A stretch of DNA of 64,000 nt from Modicisalibacter radicis (lineage in GTDB: Bacteria; Pseudomonadota; Gammaproteobacteria; Pseudomonadales; Halomonadaceae). The notes under the pieces are model-generated. The model was not told where the DNA came from. It saw only the letters and a list, made by a program, of their open reading frames with translations, and made no database searches. Shown piece by piece: positions 44,573-53,308 of this stretch. Numbering within the stretch: position 1 is the first letter of the stretch; the number at the start of each line of letters is the position of its first letter. Made by a program: the position numbers and the translations under genes. Location: NCBI RefSeq assembly GCF_900961225.1, contig NZ_CAAHFN010000051.1:1-64000 (forward strand), given 5' to 3'.

Positions 44573-45784
44573 ATGTTGCAGCTCAATGCGCGTCGCGTCG
44601 CGCTATTGGTGGCGGCCAACACGGCCCTGGCGCCACTGGCCATCGATGCCTACCTGCCGGCCATTCCGGCGATGGCCGAGGCGGTCGGTGCCAGCGTGCA
44701 TCTGACCGAACTGTCGGTCAGCCTGTTCCTGTTCGGCTTCGCGCTCGGCCAGCTGATCTTCGGCCCGCTGTCCGATCGGCTGGGCCGGCGCCCGGTGCTG
44801 CTCGGCGGTATCGTGGTGTTCCTGCTGTCGAGCCTGGCGATCACCCAGGTGGAAAGCCTCGAGGCACTCTGGACACTGCGCTTCGTGCAGGCCCTGGGCG
44901 GCGGTGCCTCGGTGGTCAATTCGGCGGCGATCGTGCGCGACTGCTTCAGTGGCCGCGAGGCGGCCAAGGTGCTCTCGACCATGGTGATGATCCTGATGCT
45001 GGCGCCGCTGGTCGCGCCGGCGCTGGGCAGTCTGTTGCTGTATCTCGCCGACTGGTGGCTGATCTTCGCCTTCCTGGCCCTCTACGCGGCCTTCGTGCTG
45101 TGGTTGTTGGGACGTTATCTGCCCGAGACCCATGGCCGCGATCCCGATGCGCCGAATTTCACCCAGGTGCTGGGCAATTACCTGACCGTGCTGCGTCATC
45201 GCGAGGCGATGGGCTACATCTGTGCGGTGTCGATGTCGTTCGCCGGCATGTTCGCGTTCATTACCGGCTCGCCCTTCCTGTACATGGAGTATTTCGGCCT
45301 GTCGCCGGCGGTCTATCCGTTCGTCTTCGGCGCCAACATCCTGATCATGGCGGGCTCCAATCGGATCAACATCCGCCTGCTCAAGCGCGCCTCGCCGCAG
45401 CGCAACCTGCTGTGGGGGCTGGGCATTCAGTTCGTGGCGGGGCTGGGGCTGCTGCTGATGTTCGCCAGCGGGCTGGACTCGCTCTACACGGTGGCGCCGC
45501 TGCTGATGGTGTTCGTCGGGATGCAGGGACTGATCGGGCCCAACGCGATGTCGTCGATGCTCGACCATTTCCCGAAGATTAGCGCCACGGCCACGGCGAT
45601 GCAGGGCAGCATCCAGTTCTCCTGCGGGGCGCTGGCCGGGGTGCTGGTCGGTGCCTTCGAGATCCCCAGCGCCTGGCCGATGGTGCTGACCATGATCGGC
45701 GCCTCGATCATCGGCAACCTGGGGGTGCGGCTGCTCTCGGGGCGGGCGATGCGCGCCCAGCGGGCGGCGGCCGAGAACGCCTAG
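44573..45784 (+). CDS. Bcr/CflA-family drug:H+ exporter (MFS)
   Basis: A 403-residue major-facilitator protein with 12 membrane segments. The family start signature LAIDAYLPAIPAMA, the MFS motif A loop GPLSDRLGRRPVLLGG and the motif C-like LMLAPLVAPALGS are present. AAGGAG lies four bases before ATG 44573; the longer open frame overlaps the STAS gene. Members export bicyclomycin, chloramphenicol and similar compounds; the natural substrate is unknown. Confidence 0.9.
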   Translation: MLQLNARRVALLVAANTALAPLAIDAYLPAIPAMAEAVGASVHLTELSVSLFLFGFALGQLIFGPLSDRLGRRPVLLGGIVVFLLSSLAITQVESLEALWTLRFVQALGGGASVVNSAAIVRDCFSGREAAKVLSTMVMILMLAPLVAPALGSLLLYLADWWLIFAFLALYAAFVLWLLGRYLPETHGRDPDAPNFTQVLGNYLTVLRHREAMGYICAVSMSFAGMFAFITGSPFLYMEYFGLSPAVYPFVFGANILIMAGSNRINIRLLKRASPQRNLLWGLGIQFVAGLGLLLMFASGLDSLYTVAPLLMVFVGMQGLIGPNAMSSMLDHFPKISATATAMQGSIQFSCGALAGVLVGAFEIPSAWPMVLTMIGASIIGNLGVRLLSGRAMRAQRAAAENA

Positions 45785-45810
45785 CCGCGCCCAAGGTCGG
45801 TTCTCGGGTC

Positions 45811-45828
45811 GTGTCATGAAGCTGTCAT
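45811..45828 (+). promoter_or_regulatory. Pho box upstream of pstS
   Basis: GTGTCAT (45811-45817) and CTGTCAT (45822-45828) form a direct repeat with 11-bp periodicity, the PhoB recognition pattern (two 7-bp half-sites, 4-bp spacer). It lies 62 bases upstream of the pstS start and predicts induction by phosphate starvation. Confidence 0.85.
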
Positions 45829-45889
45829 CTTTGTTGGGCATCGTGTGCCTTGCGAAGGTTGAACACTCTCATCGACAGGAGTTACCCGC

Positions 45890-46918
45890 ATGAACCGCAT
45901 CCTCAAGAGCCGTGTCTTGAAGACCACCGCGATCGCCGCAGCCGTTATGGGCGTGGCGGGCGCTGCCCAGGCGCGTGATCAGCTGCGTCTCGTCGGCTCG
46001 AGCACGGTCTACCCGTTCGCCAGCTACGTGGTGGAAGAGTTCGGCGCCACGACCGACTACCCCACGCCGGTCATCGAGTCCACCGGTTCCGGTGGCGGCC
46101 TGAAGCTGTTCTGCGAAGGTGTCGGCGACAATACGCCGGATATCACCAATGCCTCGCGGCGCATGAAGACCTCCGAGTTCGAGCGTTGCCAGGAGAACGG
46201 CGTGACCGACATCACCGAAGCGGTGATCGGCTACGACGGCATCGCCTTCGCCGAGTCCAGCAGCAACGAGCCGATCGACCTGTCCCGCGAACAGCTGTTC
46301 CTGGCGCTGGCCGCCAAGGTGCCGCAGGATGGCGAGCTGGTCGACAACCCCTACCAGAAGTGGAGCGATATCGATTCGTCGCTGCCCGACCGCGAAATCT
46401 CGGTCTACGGTCCGCCGACCACCTCCGGTACCCGTGACGCCTTCGAGGAGCTGGTCATGGAAGCCGCTTCCGAGGACATGGAAGGCTATGGCGGCGAAGG
46501 CTACACCGACATCCGCTCCGACGGCGCCTACATCGATGCCGGCGAGAACGACAACCTGATCGTTCAGCGCCTGGCCGAGGACACCAAGGCCTTCGGCATC
46601 TTCGGCTACTCGTTCCTCGAGGAAAACCCCGACACGCTGATCGGCGCGAGCATCGACGGCGTCGAGCCGACCCCGGAAGCGATCAGCTCCGGCGAGTATC
46701 CGGTCTCCCGTTCGCTGTTCTTCTACGTCAAGAACCAGCACGCCGAGTCCGTGCCGGCGATGTACGAATACGCCAACCTGTTCATGACCGAGCAGATGAT
46801 CGGACCGATGGGCTACCTGAAAGGTCTCGGCCTGATCCCGCTGCCCGAAGAGATGCGTAGCGAACAGCGCCAGGCGGTCGAGAGCCATGAGCAGCTCGAA
46901 CTGGCCGATCTCAAGTAA
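45890..46918 (+). CDS. pstS: Phosphate ABC transporter substrate-binding protein PstS
   Basis: A 342-residue periplasmic phosphate-binding protein. A signal peptide ends near GAAQA|RD. Phosphate-contacting segments are visible: LVGSSTVYPFA, ESTGSGGGLKLFC, NASRRMK and PPTTSGTRDAF. The acidic composition of the mature protein fits a halophile. ATCGACAGGAG precedes the ATG. It is the first gene of the pst operon, under a Pho box. Confidence 0.93.
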   Translation: MNRILKSRVLKTTAIAAAVMGVAGAAQARDQLRLVGSSTVYPFASYVVEEFGATTDYPTPVIESTGSGGGLKLFCEGVGDNTPDITNASRRMKTSEFERCQENGVTDITEAVIGYDGIAFAESSSNEPIDLSREQLFLALAAKVPQDGELVDNPYQKWSDIDSSLPDREISVYGPPTTSGTRDAFEELVMEAASEDMEGYGGEGYTDIRSDGAYIDAGENDNLIVQRLAEDTKAFGIFGYSFLEENPDTLIGASIDGVEPTPEAISSGEYPVSRSLFFYVKNQHAESVPAMYEYANLFMTEQMIGPMGYLKGLGLIPLPEEMRSEQRQAVESHEQLELADLK

Positions 46919-46942
46919 TCGCGTCGCTGCATGAAACGCTGA

Positions 46943-46966
46943 GGCCGGTGGCGCAAGCCGCCGGCC
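46943..46966 (+). other. Intercistronic hairpin between pstS and pstC
   Basis: GGCCGGTGGC (46943-46952) pairs with GCCGCCGGCC (46957-46966) around a GCAA tetraloop, giving a 10-bp stem with one G-U pair. No T tract follows, so it is more likely a 3'-end stabiliser or partial attenuator that keeps pstS mRNA in excess of the permease genes than a full terminator. Confidence 0.6.
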
Positions 46967-47018
46967 CGTATGCATGCAGGGTAGCCCCGAGGGGCGAGGT
47001 TCCTGCCAAGAGACCGTT

Positions 47019-48275
47019 ATGTCGACCAACCTGATCTATCTGCTTTTCTGTGGCGCGCTGTTGATGCTGGGGCTGGTTGCCTTCTTCCTGGCGCGCGGCA
47101 AGGCGACACGGACCCGTGCATCGGGCGCGGCGATGTTCGCGCAGCCCGACCAGTACGCCTGGTTCTCGGTGCTGGCCACGGCCGGCCCGGCGATACTGGC
47201 GGGCGCGCTGGGCGCCTTCGTGATGTTGCTGCTGGGGGCCGAGATTCCCGTGGCGTACTTGCTGACGGCCAGCGTGGTGATCGCCGCCATCGGTCTGTTC
47301 GTCGGGCTCATGCAGGTGCGCCCCGACTTCCATGCCCGCCAGGCGATCGAGAAGGTGATTCGCCTGGCCCTGGCCACGGCGGCCCTGATGTCGATCGTCA
47401 CCACCTTCGGCATCCTGCTGTCGATCGTCTCCGAGGCGATCCGCTTCTTCCAGATGCAAAGCCTGTGGGACTTCATCACCGGCACCACCTGGTCACCGGG
47501 CGATAGCTTCCTGGCGTCCGCCGGGCGTGCCGGAGAGGGCTCCGGCGGGGCACAGTTCGGCTCGGTGCCGCTGTTCGCGGGGACCTTCCTGATCTCGCTG
47601 ATCGCCATGCTGGTGGCGATCCCGGTGGGTCTGCTGGCCGCGATCTACATGGCCGAATTCGCGCCGCCCAAGGTGCGCGACCTGGCCAAGCCGGTTCTCG
47701 AGGTGCTCGCCGGCATCCCCACCGTGGTGTATGGCTTCTTCGCGGCGATCACCATCGCGCCGATCATCGTCGACGTGGCCGGCTTCTTCGGCCTCGACGC
47801 GTCCTACAACAACGCGCTGGCGCCGGGCGTGGTGATGGGCATCATGATCATCCCGTTCATCTCGTCGCTGTCCGACGACGTGATCAACGCGGTGCCCGAC
47901 AGCATGCGCGAAGGCTCGCTGGCACTCGGCATGACCAAGAGCGAGACGATCCGCAGCGTGGTGCTGCCGGCATCGATGCCGGGGATCATCTCCGCCTCGC
48001 TGCTGGCGGTGTCGCGCGCGCTGGGCGAAACCATGATCGTGGTGATGGCTGCCGGCATGCGCCCCAACCTGACCGCCAACCCGCTCGAGGACATGACCAC
48101 CGTGACGGTACGCATCGTCGCGGCGCTGACCGGCGACCAGGAGTTCGCCAGCGCCGAGACCCTGTCGGCCTTCGCGCTGGGGCTGGTGCTGTTCGTGGTC
48201 ACGCTGATCCTCAACATGGTCTCGGTACTGATGATTCGTCGCTTCCGCGACAAGTACCGCACCAACACCCTGTGA
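47019..48275 (+). CDS. pstC: Phosphate ABC transporter permease PstC
   Basis: A 418-residue permease. Three N-terminal membrane segments precede the usual domain, an extension found in the long PstC subtype. The core carries PLFAGTFLISLIAMLVAIPVGL in part and the EAA loop region (REGSLALGMTKSETIRSVVLP in part). ATG 47019 is chosen because homology begins at MSTNLIYLLF; an upstream in-frame ATG at 46974 lacks a good ribosome-binding site. Spacing to pstA is 22 bases. Confidence 0.92.
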   Translation: MSTNLIYLLFCGALLMLGLVAFFLARGKATRTRASGAAMFAQPDQYAWFSVLATAGPAILAGALGAFVMLLLGAEIPVAYLLTASVVIAAIGLFVGLMQVRPDFHARQAIEKVIRLALATAALMSIVTTFGILLSIVSEAIRFFQMQSLWDFITGTTWSPGDSFLASAGRAGEGSGGAQFGSVPLFAGTFLISLIAMLVAIPVGLLAAIYMAEFAPPKVRDLAKPVLEVLAGIPTVVYGFFAAITIAPIIVDVAGFFGLDASYNNALAPGVVMGIMIIPFISSLSDDVINAVPDSMREGSLALGMTKSETIRSVVLPASMPGIISASLLAVSRALGETMIVVMAAGMRPNLTANPLEDMTTVTVRIVAALTGDQEFASAETLSAFALGLVLFVVTLILNMVSVLMIRRFRDKYRTNTL

Positions 48276-48297
48276 CACGACGAGGACTATTGCGCTC

Positions 48298-49464
48298 ATG
48301 AGCCAATCCTTTGACGAGATCACCGCTCAGCTCAAGCGGCGCCACCGCCGCTCGGCGCGCCTCAAGCACATGTCGATGGGGGCATTGATCCTGGCGGCGG
48401 CGTTTCTGTTCATCTTCATCGGCGACATGCTGGTCAAGGGCCTGCCGGCTTTCCAGCAGGCCCAGATCCAGGTCGAGGTCAGCTATACCGAGCAGGCCAG
48501 TCAGATTCCGCCGGCGGCGGTCGGCGAGGACGTGCGGGGGCTGGTCAGTCGCGGTTATCTGCGCCTGATTCCCGGGCGCATGCGTGACAATCCCGAACTG
48601 CTGGGCACCACCCGGATGGAGTGGGTGCTCGCCGACAGTTCGGTGGATCAGTACCTCAAGGGCCACGAGGACGCCCTGCGTGGCAGCGAGGCGCGGGTGG
48701 TAGAACGGCTGATCGAGGGGGGGCGGGCCGAGCTGCGCTTCAACACCACGTTCTTCACCAATGGCGACTCCAAGATGCCGGAACTGGCAGGCATCGCCTC
48801 GGCGGCGGTGGGCACCGTCATGACGTTGATCGTGACCATGCTGGTGTGCTTTCCGGTGGGAGTGATGACCGCGGTCTACCTGGAAGAGTTCGCCCCGGAC
48901 AACCGACTGACCCAGCTCATCGAGATCAACATCAACAATCTCGCGGCGGTGCCGTCGATCCTGTTCGGCTTGCTGGGTCTGGCGATCTACATCAACTTCT
49001 TCGGCGTGCCGCGCTCCTCGCCGCTGGTCGGCGGGCTGACACTGGCGCTGATGACGCTGCCGGTGATCATCATCACCACCCGCTCGGCGCTGCGCAGCAT
49101 CCCTGACGGCATCCGCCAGGCGGCGTTCGGCGTCGGCTGTTCGCGCTGGCAGGTGGTGCGCGACCACGTGCTGCCGCTGTCGCTGCCTGGCATCCTCACC
49201 GGGTCGATCATCGGCATGGCCCAGGCGATGGGCGAGACCGCACCGCTGATCATCGTCGGCATGGTGGCCTTCATTCCCGATGTCGGCGGGTCCTTCACGG
49301 ACGCCGCCACGGTGATGCCGGCGCAGATATTCACCTGGGCCGGAGAGCCCGACCGCGCCTTCGTCGAGAAGACCGCCGGCGGCATCCTGGTGCTGCTGGC
49401 GGTGCTGATCTCGCTCAATGCCACGGCGGTGTGGCTGCGCAAGAAATTCGAACGGCGCTGGTAA
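48298..49464 (+). CDS. pstA: Phosphate ABC transporter permease PstA with a DUF3333 insertion
   Basis: A 388-residue permease, about 90 residues longer than E. coli PstA (296). The extra part is a periplasmic domain of roughly 110 residues (about 50-160) between the first and second membrane segments, corresponding to DUF3333. The permease core follows (GTVMTLIVTMLVCFPVGVM in part; EAA loop GIRQAAFGVGCSRWQVV; GETAPLIIVGM). It pairs with the long PstC. Confidence 0.92.
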   Translation: MSQSFDEITAQLKRRHRRSARLKHMSMGALILAAAFLFIFIGDMLVKGLPAFQQAQIQVEVSYTEQASQIPPAAVGEDVRGLVSRGYLRLIPGRMRDNPELLGTTRMEWVLADSSVDQYLKGHEDALRGSEARVVERLIEGGRAELRFNTTFFTNGDSKMPELAGIASAAVGTVMTLIVTMLVCFPVGVMTAVYLEEFAPDNRLTQLIEININNLAAVPSILFGLLGLAIYINFFGVPRSSPLVGGLTLALMTLPVIIITTRSALRSIPDGIRQAAFGVGCSRWQVVRDHVLPLSLPGILTGSIIGMAQAMGETAPLIIVGMVAFIPDVGGSFTDAATVMPAQIFTWAGEPDRAFVEKTAGGILVLLAVLISLNATAVWLRKKFERRW

Positions 49465-49491
49465 GTCACCTCTCTCTTATAGGACAAGTTC

Positions 49492-50349
49492 ATGTTGAAC
49501 GAGCAGATCGTCGAAAATCGCGAAAAGCCGCGTGGCGTCCAGCGCCAGCCGGCGCGCGGCGAGCCGGTGAGCCGCAACGAAAAGGCCAACCACGAATTGA
49601 GTATCCGCGTGCGGGATCTCAACCTGTGGTACGGCAAAAACCAGGCGCTGAAGAACATCGACATCGATATCTACCAGCGCAACGTGACCGCGCTGATCGG
49701 TCCGTCGGGCTGTGGCAAGTCGACCTTCCTGCGCTGCCTCAACCGCATGAACGACCTGATCAAGAGCGTGCACGTCGAAGGCCTGGTGGAGATGGACGGA
49801 CACGACGTCAACGCCCCCCGGATGGACGAGGTCGCGTTGCGTCGCCGGGTGGGCATGGTCTTCCAGAAGCCCAACCCGTTCCCCAAGTCGATCTACGAAA
49901 ACGTCGCCTACGCGCCGCGCATGCACGATCTGGTCAGCCGCAAGGCCGACCAGGACGAACTGGTCGAGCGTGCGCTGACCGATGCCGGGCTGTGGAACGA
50001 GGTCAAGGACAAGCTGCAGCAGCCCGGCACCTCCTTGTCCGGCGGCCAGCAGCAGCGGCTGTGCATCGCCCGGGCGATCGCCGTGCAGCCCGACGTGATC
50101 CTGATGGACGAACCGACCTCGGCGCTCGATCCGATCTCGACGGCGACCATCGAGGACCTGATGGACAAGCTGAAGCAGCAGTTCACCATCGTCACGGTCA
50201 CCCACAACATGCAGCAGGCCGCGCGCGTCGCCGACTACACGGCGTTCTTTCACCTCGGCGAGGTGATCGAATACAACGACACGCAGATGATGTTCTCCAA
50301 CCCCTACACCAAGAAGGCCGAGGATTACATTACCGGTCGCTACGGTTGA
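49492..50349 (+). CDS. pstB: Phosphate ABC transporter ATP-binding protein PstB
   Basis: A 285-residue ATPase. Walker [10 protein letters not shown], signature [14 protein letters not shown], Walker [14 protein letters not shown] and the switch His ([12 protein letters not shown]) are all present. A polar N-terminal extension of about 30 residues precedes the domain. AGGAC lies upstream of ATG 49492. No phoU or phoBR follows; the next gene is crcB behind a riboswitch. Confidence 0.95.
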   Translation: MLNEQIVENREKPRGVQRQPARGEPVSRNEKANHELSIRVRDLNLWYGKNQALKNIDIDIYQRNVTALIGPSGCGKSTFLRCLNRMNDLIKSVHVEGLVEMDGHDVNAPRMDEVALRRRVGMVFQKPNPFPKSIYENVAYAPRMHDLVSRKADQDELVERALTDAGLWNEVKDKLQQPGTSLSGGQQQRLCIARAIAVQPDVILMDEPTSALDPISTATIEDLMDKLKQQFTIVTVTHNMQQAARVADYTAFFHLGEVIEYNDTQMMFSNPYTKKAEDYITGRYG

Positions 50350-50404
50350 TCGTTATCCCGGGGGCTTCTTGAACCGCAGCCGGCGGGCGTGGTAAACCTA
50401 CCGG

Positions 50405-50475
50405 TCACGGAGATGGCATTCCTCCCGGTCCTAGACCGAACCACCGCCCGTCACGGCGGTTAATGATGCCTGCGA
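50405..50475 (+). promoter_or_regulatory. Fluoride riboswitch (crcB motif)
   Basis: The segment carries the crcB-motif landmarks in order: GGAGATGGCATTCCTCC (50409-50425), then AACCACCGCC and GGCGGTTAATGATGCC (ending 50470), followed by TGCG. GGCAT (50415-50419) can pair with ATGCC (50466-50470) to form the long-range pairing of the fold. A CGGTC/GACCG mini-hairpin is inserted between the first stem and the AACC strand. It lies upstream of crcB, the usual target, and should raise expression when fluoride binds. Confidence 0.85.
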
Positions 50476-50586
50476 AGCGCCCGAGGTGCGTAGCAGGCAT
50501 CCGTGTGTCCCTTCCTCCCGGCCGCTTCGCGTTGCTTCCCTTGCCCTGAATACGACAGCCCTTGGACACGACAGGACGAAGAACGC

Positions 50587-50985
50587 ATGTGGTTATCGAT
50601 ACTGGCCATCGGCGCAGGCGCCGCCCTGGGGGCCAATCTGCGCTGGCTGCTGAGTACCTGGCTGAATGCCCTGTTTCCCGCGCTGCCGCCCGGCACACTG
50701 GCCGCCAACCTGCTGGGCAGTTGGCTGATCGGGGTGGCCTTCGCGCTGTTCGATCAATTGCCGTCGCTGTCCACGGAGTGGCGGCTGTTCGTGGTCACCG
50801 GCTTCCTGGGGGCGTTGACCACCTTCTCGACGTTTTCCATCGAAATGCTCGCCAATATCCAGGCGGGCCGGTGGGGCATGACTCTGGCGGGCATTGCCCT
50901 GCATGTCGCTGGCTCGTTGAGCCTGGCCGCACTGGGCATGGCGACGGTGGCGGCGCTGCGCCAGCTGCCGGGATTGCTGAAGTAG
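50587..50985 (+). CDS. crcB: Fluoride efflux channel CrcB (Fluc)
   Basis: A 132-residue four-helix membrane protein. The family motifs GAALGANLRWLLS, PPGTLAANLLGSWLIGVAFAL in part, and TGFLGALTTFSTFSIE are present; the last holds the Phe residues and Ser/Thr of the fluoride path. Length matches the family. ATG 50587 is chosen as homology begins at MWLSILAIGAG. The fluoride riboswitch upstream supports the function. Confidence 0.94.
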   Translation: MWLSILAIGAGAALGANLRWLLSTWLNALFPALPPGTLAANLLGSWLIGVAFALFDQLPSLSTEWRLFVVTGFLGALTTFSTFSIEMLANIQAGRWGMTLAGIALHVAGSLSLAALGMATVAALRQLPGLLK

Positions 50986-51017
50986 CACCCGCACGAGCAG
51001 CCAGGATGCTGAGCGCA

Positions 51018-51043
51018 CCCGCTGGGCGTTCGGCGCCAGCGGG
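51018..51043. other. Hairpin between convergent crcB and thiolase genes
   Basis: CCCGCTGG and CCAGCGGG flank a GCG-TTCG-GCG core, and the stem can extend with one bulged G. No T tract follows on either strand. It may act as a weak or Rho-assisted end signal for both genes. Confidence 0.35.
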
Positions 51044-51050
51044 CAGGGTG

Positions 51051-52238
51051 TCAGTCGCTCAGTTCCACGGCGATCGCCGTGGCCTCGCCGCCGCCGATGC
51101 ACAGGCTGGCGATGCCGCGCTTGCCGCCACGCCGGCGCAGGGCGTTGATCAGCGTGACGATGATCCGCGAGCCGGTGGAGCCGATGGGGTGGCCCTGGGC
51201 GCAGGCGCCGCCGAAGACGTTGACCTTGTCGTGATCCAGGCCCAATTCGTCCATGGCGATCAGCGTGACCACGGCGAAGGCTTCGTTGATCTCGTAGAGA
51301 TCGACGTCATCGGCCGACCAGTCGAGGCGTTTCAGCAGCTTGCCGATGGCGCCCACCGGAGCGAGGGTGAATTCGCTGGGATGCTGCGAGTGCGTGGCAT
51401 GGCCGAGGATGGTGGCCTGCACCGCGGCGCCGGCGGCCTGGGCTGCGCCCCGGCTGGCCAGGATCAATGCCGAGGCGCCGTCGGAGATCGAACTGGCGTT
51501 GGCGGCGGTGATGGTGCTGTCGCGGCTGAAGGCGGGGCGCAGCGTGCGGATCTTGTCGAGGCGTGCGGCGAACGGTTGCTCGTCGTGCTCGACGACGCTT
51601 TCGCCATGGCGCGAAGCGACCGTGACCGGGGTGATCTCGCCGCCTAGTTCGCCGGCTTCGTGAGCCGCCATGGCGCGCTCCAGCGAGGCGATGGCGAAAT
51701 CGTCCATGCGCTCGCGGGAGTAGCCCCGGTCATCGGCGACCCGCTGGGCGAACGCGCCCATCAACTGGCCAGTCTCGGCGTCCTCGAGGCCATCGAGGAA
51801 CATGTGATCCTTGAGCTCGCCGTGCCCCAGACGATAGCCGCCACGCGCCCGGGTCAGCAGGTGCGGGGCGTTGGACATCGACTCCATGCCGCCGGCGAGC
51901 AGGATCTCGCCGCTGCCGGCGCGGATCAGGTCGTGGGCGAACATGGTGGCCTTCATGCCCGAGCCGCACAGCTTGTTGACGGTGGTGGCGCCGCGGGCGT
52001 CGCCGATGCCGGCCTGACGCATCGCCTGGCGGGCCGGACCCTGCTTGACCCCGGCGGGCAGCACGCAGCCGAGGATGCCTTCGTCGATGGCGTCGGCGTC
52101 GATGCCGCTGCGCTGGATGGCGGCACGGATGGCGGCGGCGCCGAGCTGCGGGGCGCTCAGGTTCGACAGGCTGCCGAGCATGCCGCCCATCGGGGTGCGT
52201 GCGCCGCCCAGGATGACGATATCGCTCTCTGAGGACAT
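51051..52238 (-). CDS. Acetyl-CoA C-acetyltransferase (thiolase)
   Basis: A 395-residue type II thiolase. Nucleophilic Cys91 lies in VNKLCGSGMKA. The NEAFAVV motif, GGACAQGHPIGSTGSR with the catalytic His, and the C-terminal CIGGGEATA Cys complete the site. Such enzymes work in either acetoacetyl-CoA formation or beta-oxidation. ATG 52238 has GGAGA six bases upstream. It is divergent from the TetR gene and shares its operator region, which suggests a degradative role with the SDR and acyl-CoA dehydrogenase further on. Confidence 0.93.
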   Translation of the reverse strand: MSSESDIVILGGARTPMGGMLGSLSNLSAPQLGAAAIRAAIQRSGIDADAIDEGILGCVLPAGVKQGPARQAMRQAGIGDARGATTVNKLCGSGMKATMFAHDLIRAGSGEILLAGGMESMSNAPHLLTRARGGYRLGHGELKDHMFLDGLEDAETGQLMGAFAQRVADDRGYSRERMDDFAIASLERAMAAHEAGELGGEITPVTVASRHGESVVEHDEQPFAARLDKIRTLRPAFSRDSTITAANASSISDGASALILASRGAAQAAGAAVQATILGHATHSQHPSEFTLAPVGAIGKLLKRLDWSADDVDLYEINEAFAVVTLIAMDELGLDHDKVNVFGGACAQGHPIGSTGSRIIVTLINALRRRGGKRGIASLCIGGGEATAIAVELSD

Positions 52239-52394
52239 GGCGTTCTCCACTTGCGTCGTTCTGGCATTGTCCGGGTGGGTTGGGTGTGGCCGGCGACCAT
52301 GGCGCCTCGTTGAATCCAGCGGCGATGGCTCGAAAGCCGGCCTGGCGCGCGTTGACCGCGGAGATGCCCTATGCTTTGCTCGGTAAAAACCAAG

Positions 52395-52404
52395 CAAGCG
52401 CTCG
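52395..52404. promoter_or_regulatory. Operator-like site CAAGCGCTCG before tetR and the thiolase gene
   Basis: The ten bases fit a palindromic pattern CRAGCGCTYG and lie 11 bases before the tetR ATG in the divergent intergenic region. The same decamer occurs at 53116-53125, and a one-mismatch copy on the other strand at 54117-54126. Binding by the adjacent TetR protein is inferred. Confidence 0.5.
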
Positions 52405-52414
52405 TGTTAATTCG

Positions 52415-53017
52415 ATGACTTTAGTGAACGCCTCACCCCGTCGCAAGGAGTTGATCCGGATTGCCGCTCGTCTGTTCGTCGAAGAGGGCTTCGACCGCAC
52501 CACGGTGCGCATGCTGGCGCAGGCGATGGGCATCAAGTCCGGCAGCCTGTTCCATCACTTCAGCGACAAGCAGGCGATTCTCTGCGCGGTGATCGAGACC
52601 GGCATGCAGCATGCCCTGACGCTGGCGCGTAGTGCGCTGGCCGACGCCGGATGTTCGCCCTCGGTGCGCCTCGACGCCTTGGCACGGGCGCACCTCGAGA
52701 CGCTTCTGACCGAGCGCAACGCCCATGTCGTGGCGCTCTACGAATGGCGGCGCCTGGACGCTGGCTCACGTGATCACCTGATCCACCTGCGCGACGCCTA
52801 CGAGTCGCTGTGGCAGAAGGTGGTCGACGAAGCGCTGGAGGCCGGGCTGATCCGGGGCGACCGCCTGCTGGTGCGGCGCTTCGTGCTCGGCGCGCTCAAC
52901 TGGACGGTGCGCTGGTACGACCCGGCGGGGCCGCGCTCGCCCGAGGCGCTGGCCCGCGAACTCATCGCCATGCTGAGCGGGCCGGCGTTCGCGACCGGCC
53001 ATGTCGGCCGGCCCTGA
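52415..53017 (+). CDS. TetR/AcrR-family transcriptional regulator
   Basis: A 200-residue repressor. The helix-turn-helix is canonical (ELIRIAARLFVEEGFDRTTVRMLAQAMGIKSGSLFHHFSDK in overlapping pieces), followed by an all-helical ligand domain. ATG 52415 (MTLVNASPRRKEL) is chosen; GTG 52424 is an alternative. The context of beta-oxidation-type enzymes suggests an acyl-CoA or branched-chain intermediate as ligand. Confidence 0.88.
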   Translation: MTLVNASPRRKELIRIAARLFVEEGFDRTTVRMLAQAMGIKSGSLFHHFSDKQAILCAVIETGMQHALTLARSALADAGCSPSVRLDALARAHLETLLTERNAHVVALYEWRRLDAGSRDHLIHLRDAYESLWQKVVDEALEAGLIRGDRLLVRRFVLGALNWTVRWYDPAGPRSPEALARELIAMLSGPAFATGHVGRP

Positions 53018-53115
53018 TTCCGGCGATCTTCTTCCGAGCCGCATCCCGCCGGCTGCGACCATGGTCTTGGCCTCCGGGTCTTGTTCGGCCTGCACGGGCT
53101 GGCTAGGGTGTAAAC

Positions 53116-53125
53116 CAAGCGCTCG
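53116..53125. promoter_or_regulatory. Second CAAGCGCTCG operator-like site
   Basis: Identical to the decamer before tetR and placed 184 bases upstream of the SDR gene, after the tetR stop. It supports a regulon of tetR, thiolase, SDR and acyl-CoA dehydrogenase. Confidence 0.5.
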
Positions 53126-53141
53126 GCTGAGCCGTTTGCGA

Positions 53142-53160
53142 CTTTACGTTTACGTCAAAG
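53142..53160. promoter_or_regulatory. CTTTACGTTTACGTCAAAG imperfect palindrome upstream of the SDR gene
   Basis: A 19-base near-palindrome lies 149 bases before the SDR start. It resembles LiuR-type (MerR-family) sites described for branched-chain amino acid catabolism genes, as far as I recall the consensus. No liuR gene is in the window. Confidence 0.4.
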
Positions 53161-53308
53161 AAAGCCAAGTTCGTCGGTCTCGAGCGTTGCCCGTGCATGC
53201 CTAGCCGCGTTCGATCGATTTCGTCGACGCGCTACCCAAGACCCCCAACGGCAGATCCAGCGCTTCAAGTTACGCGCGCAGGCCGCCGCACCCACGGAGA
53301 TTCGCTGA

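Noticed and set aside
51018..51043. A classical intrinsic terminator after crcB
   Set aside because: The stem is strong, but neither strand shows a T tract, so it is listed only as a hairpin.
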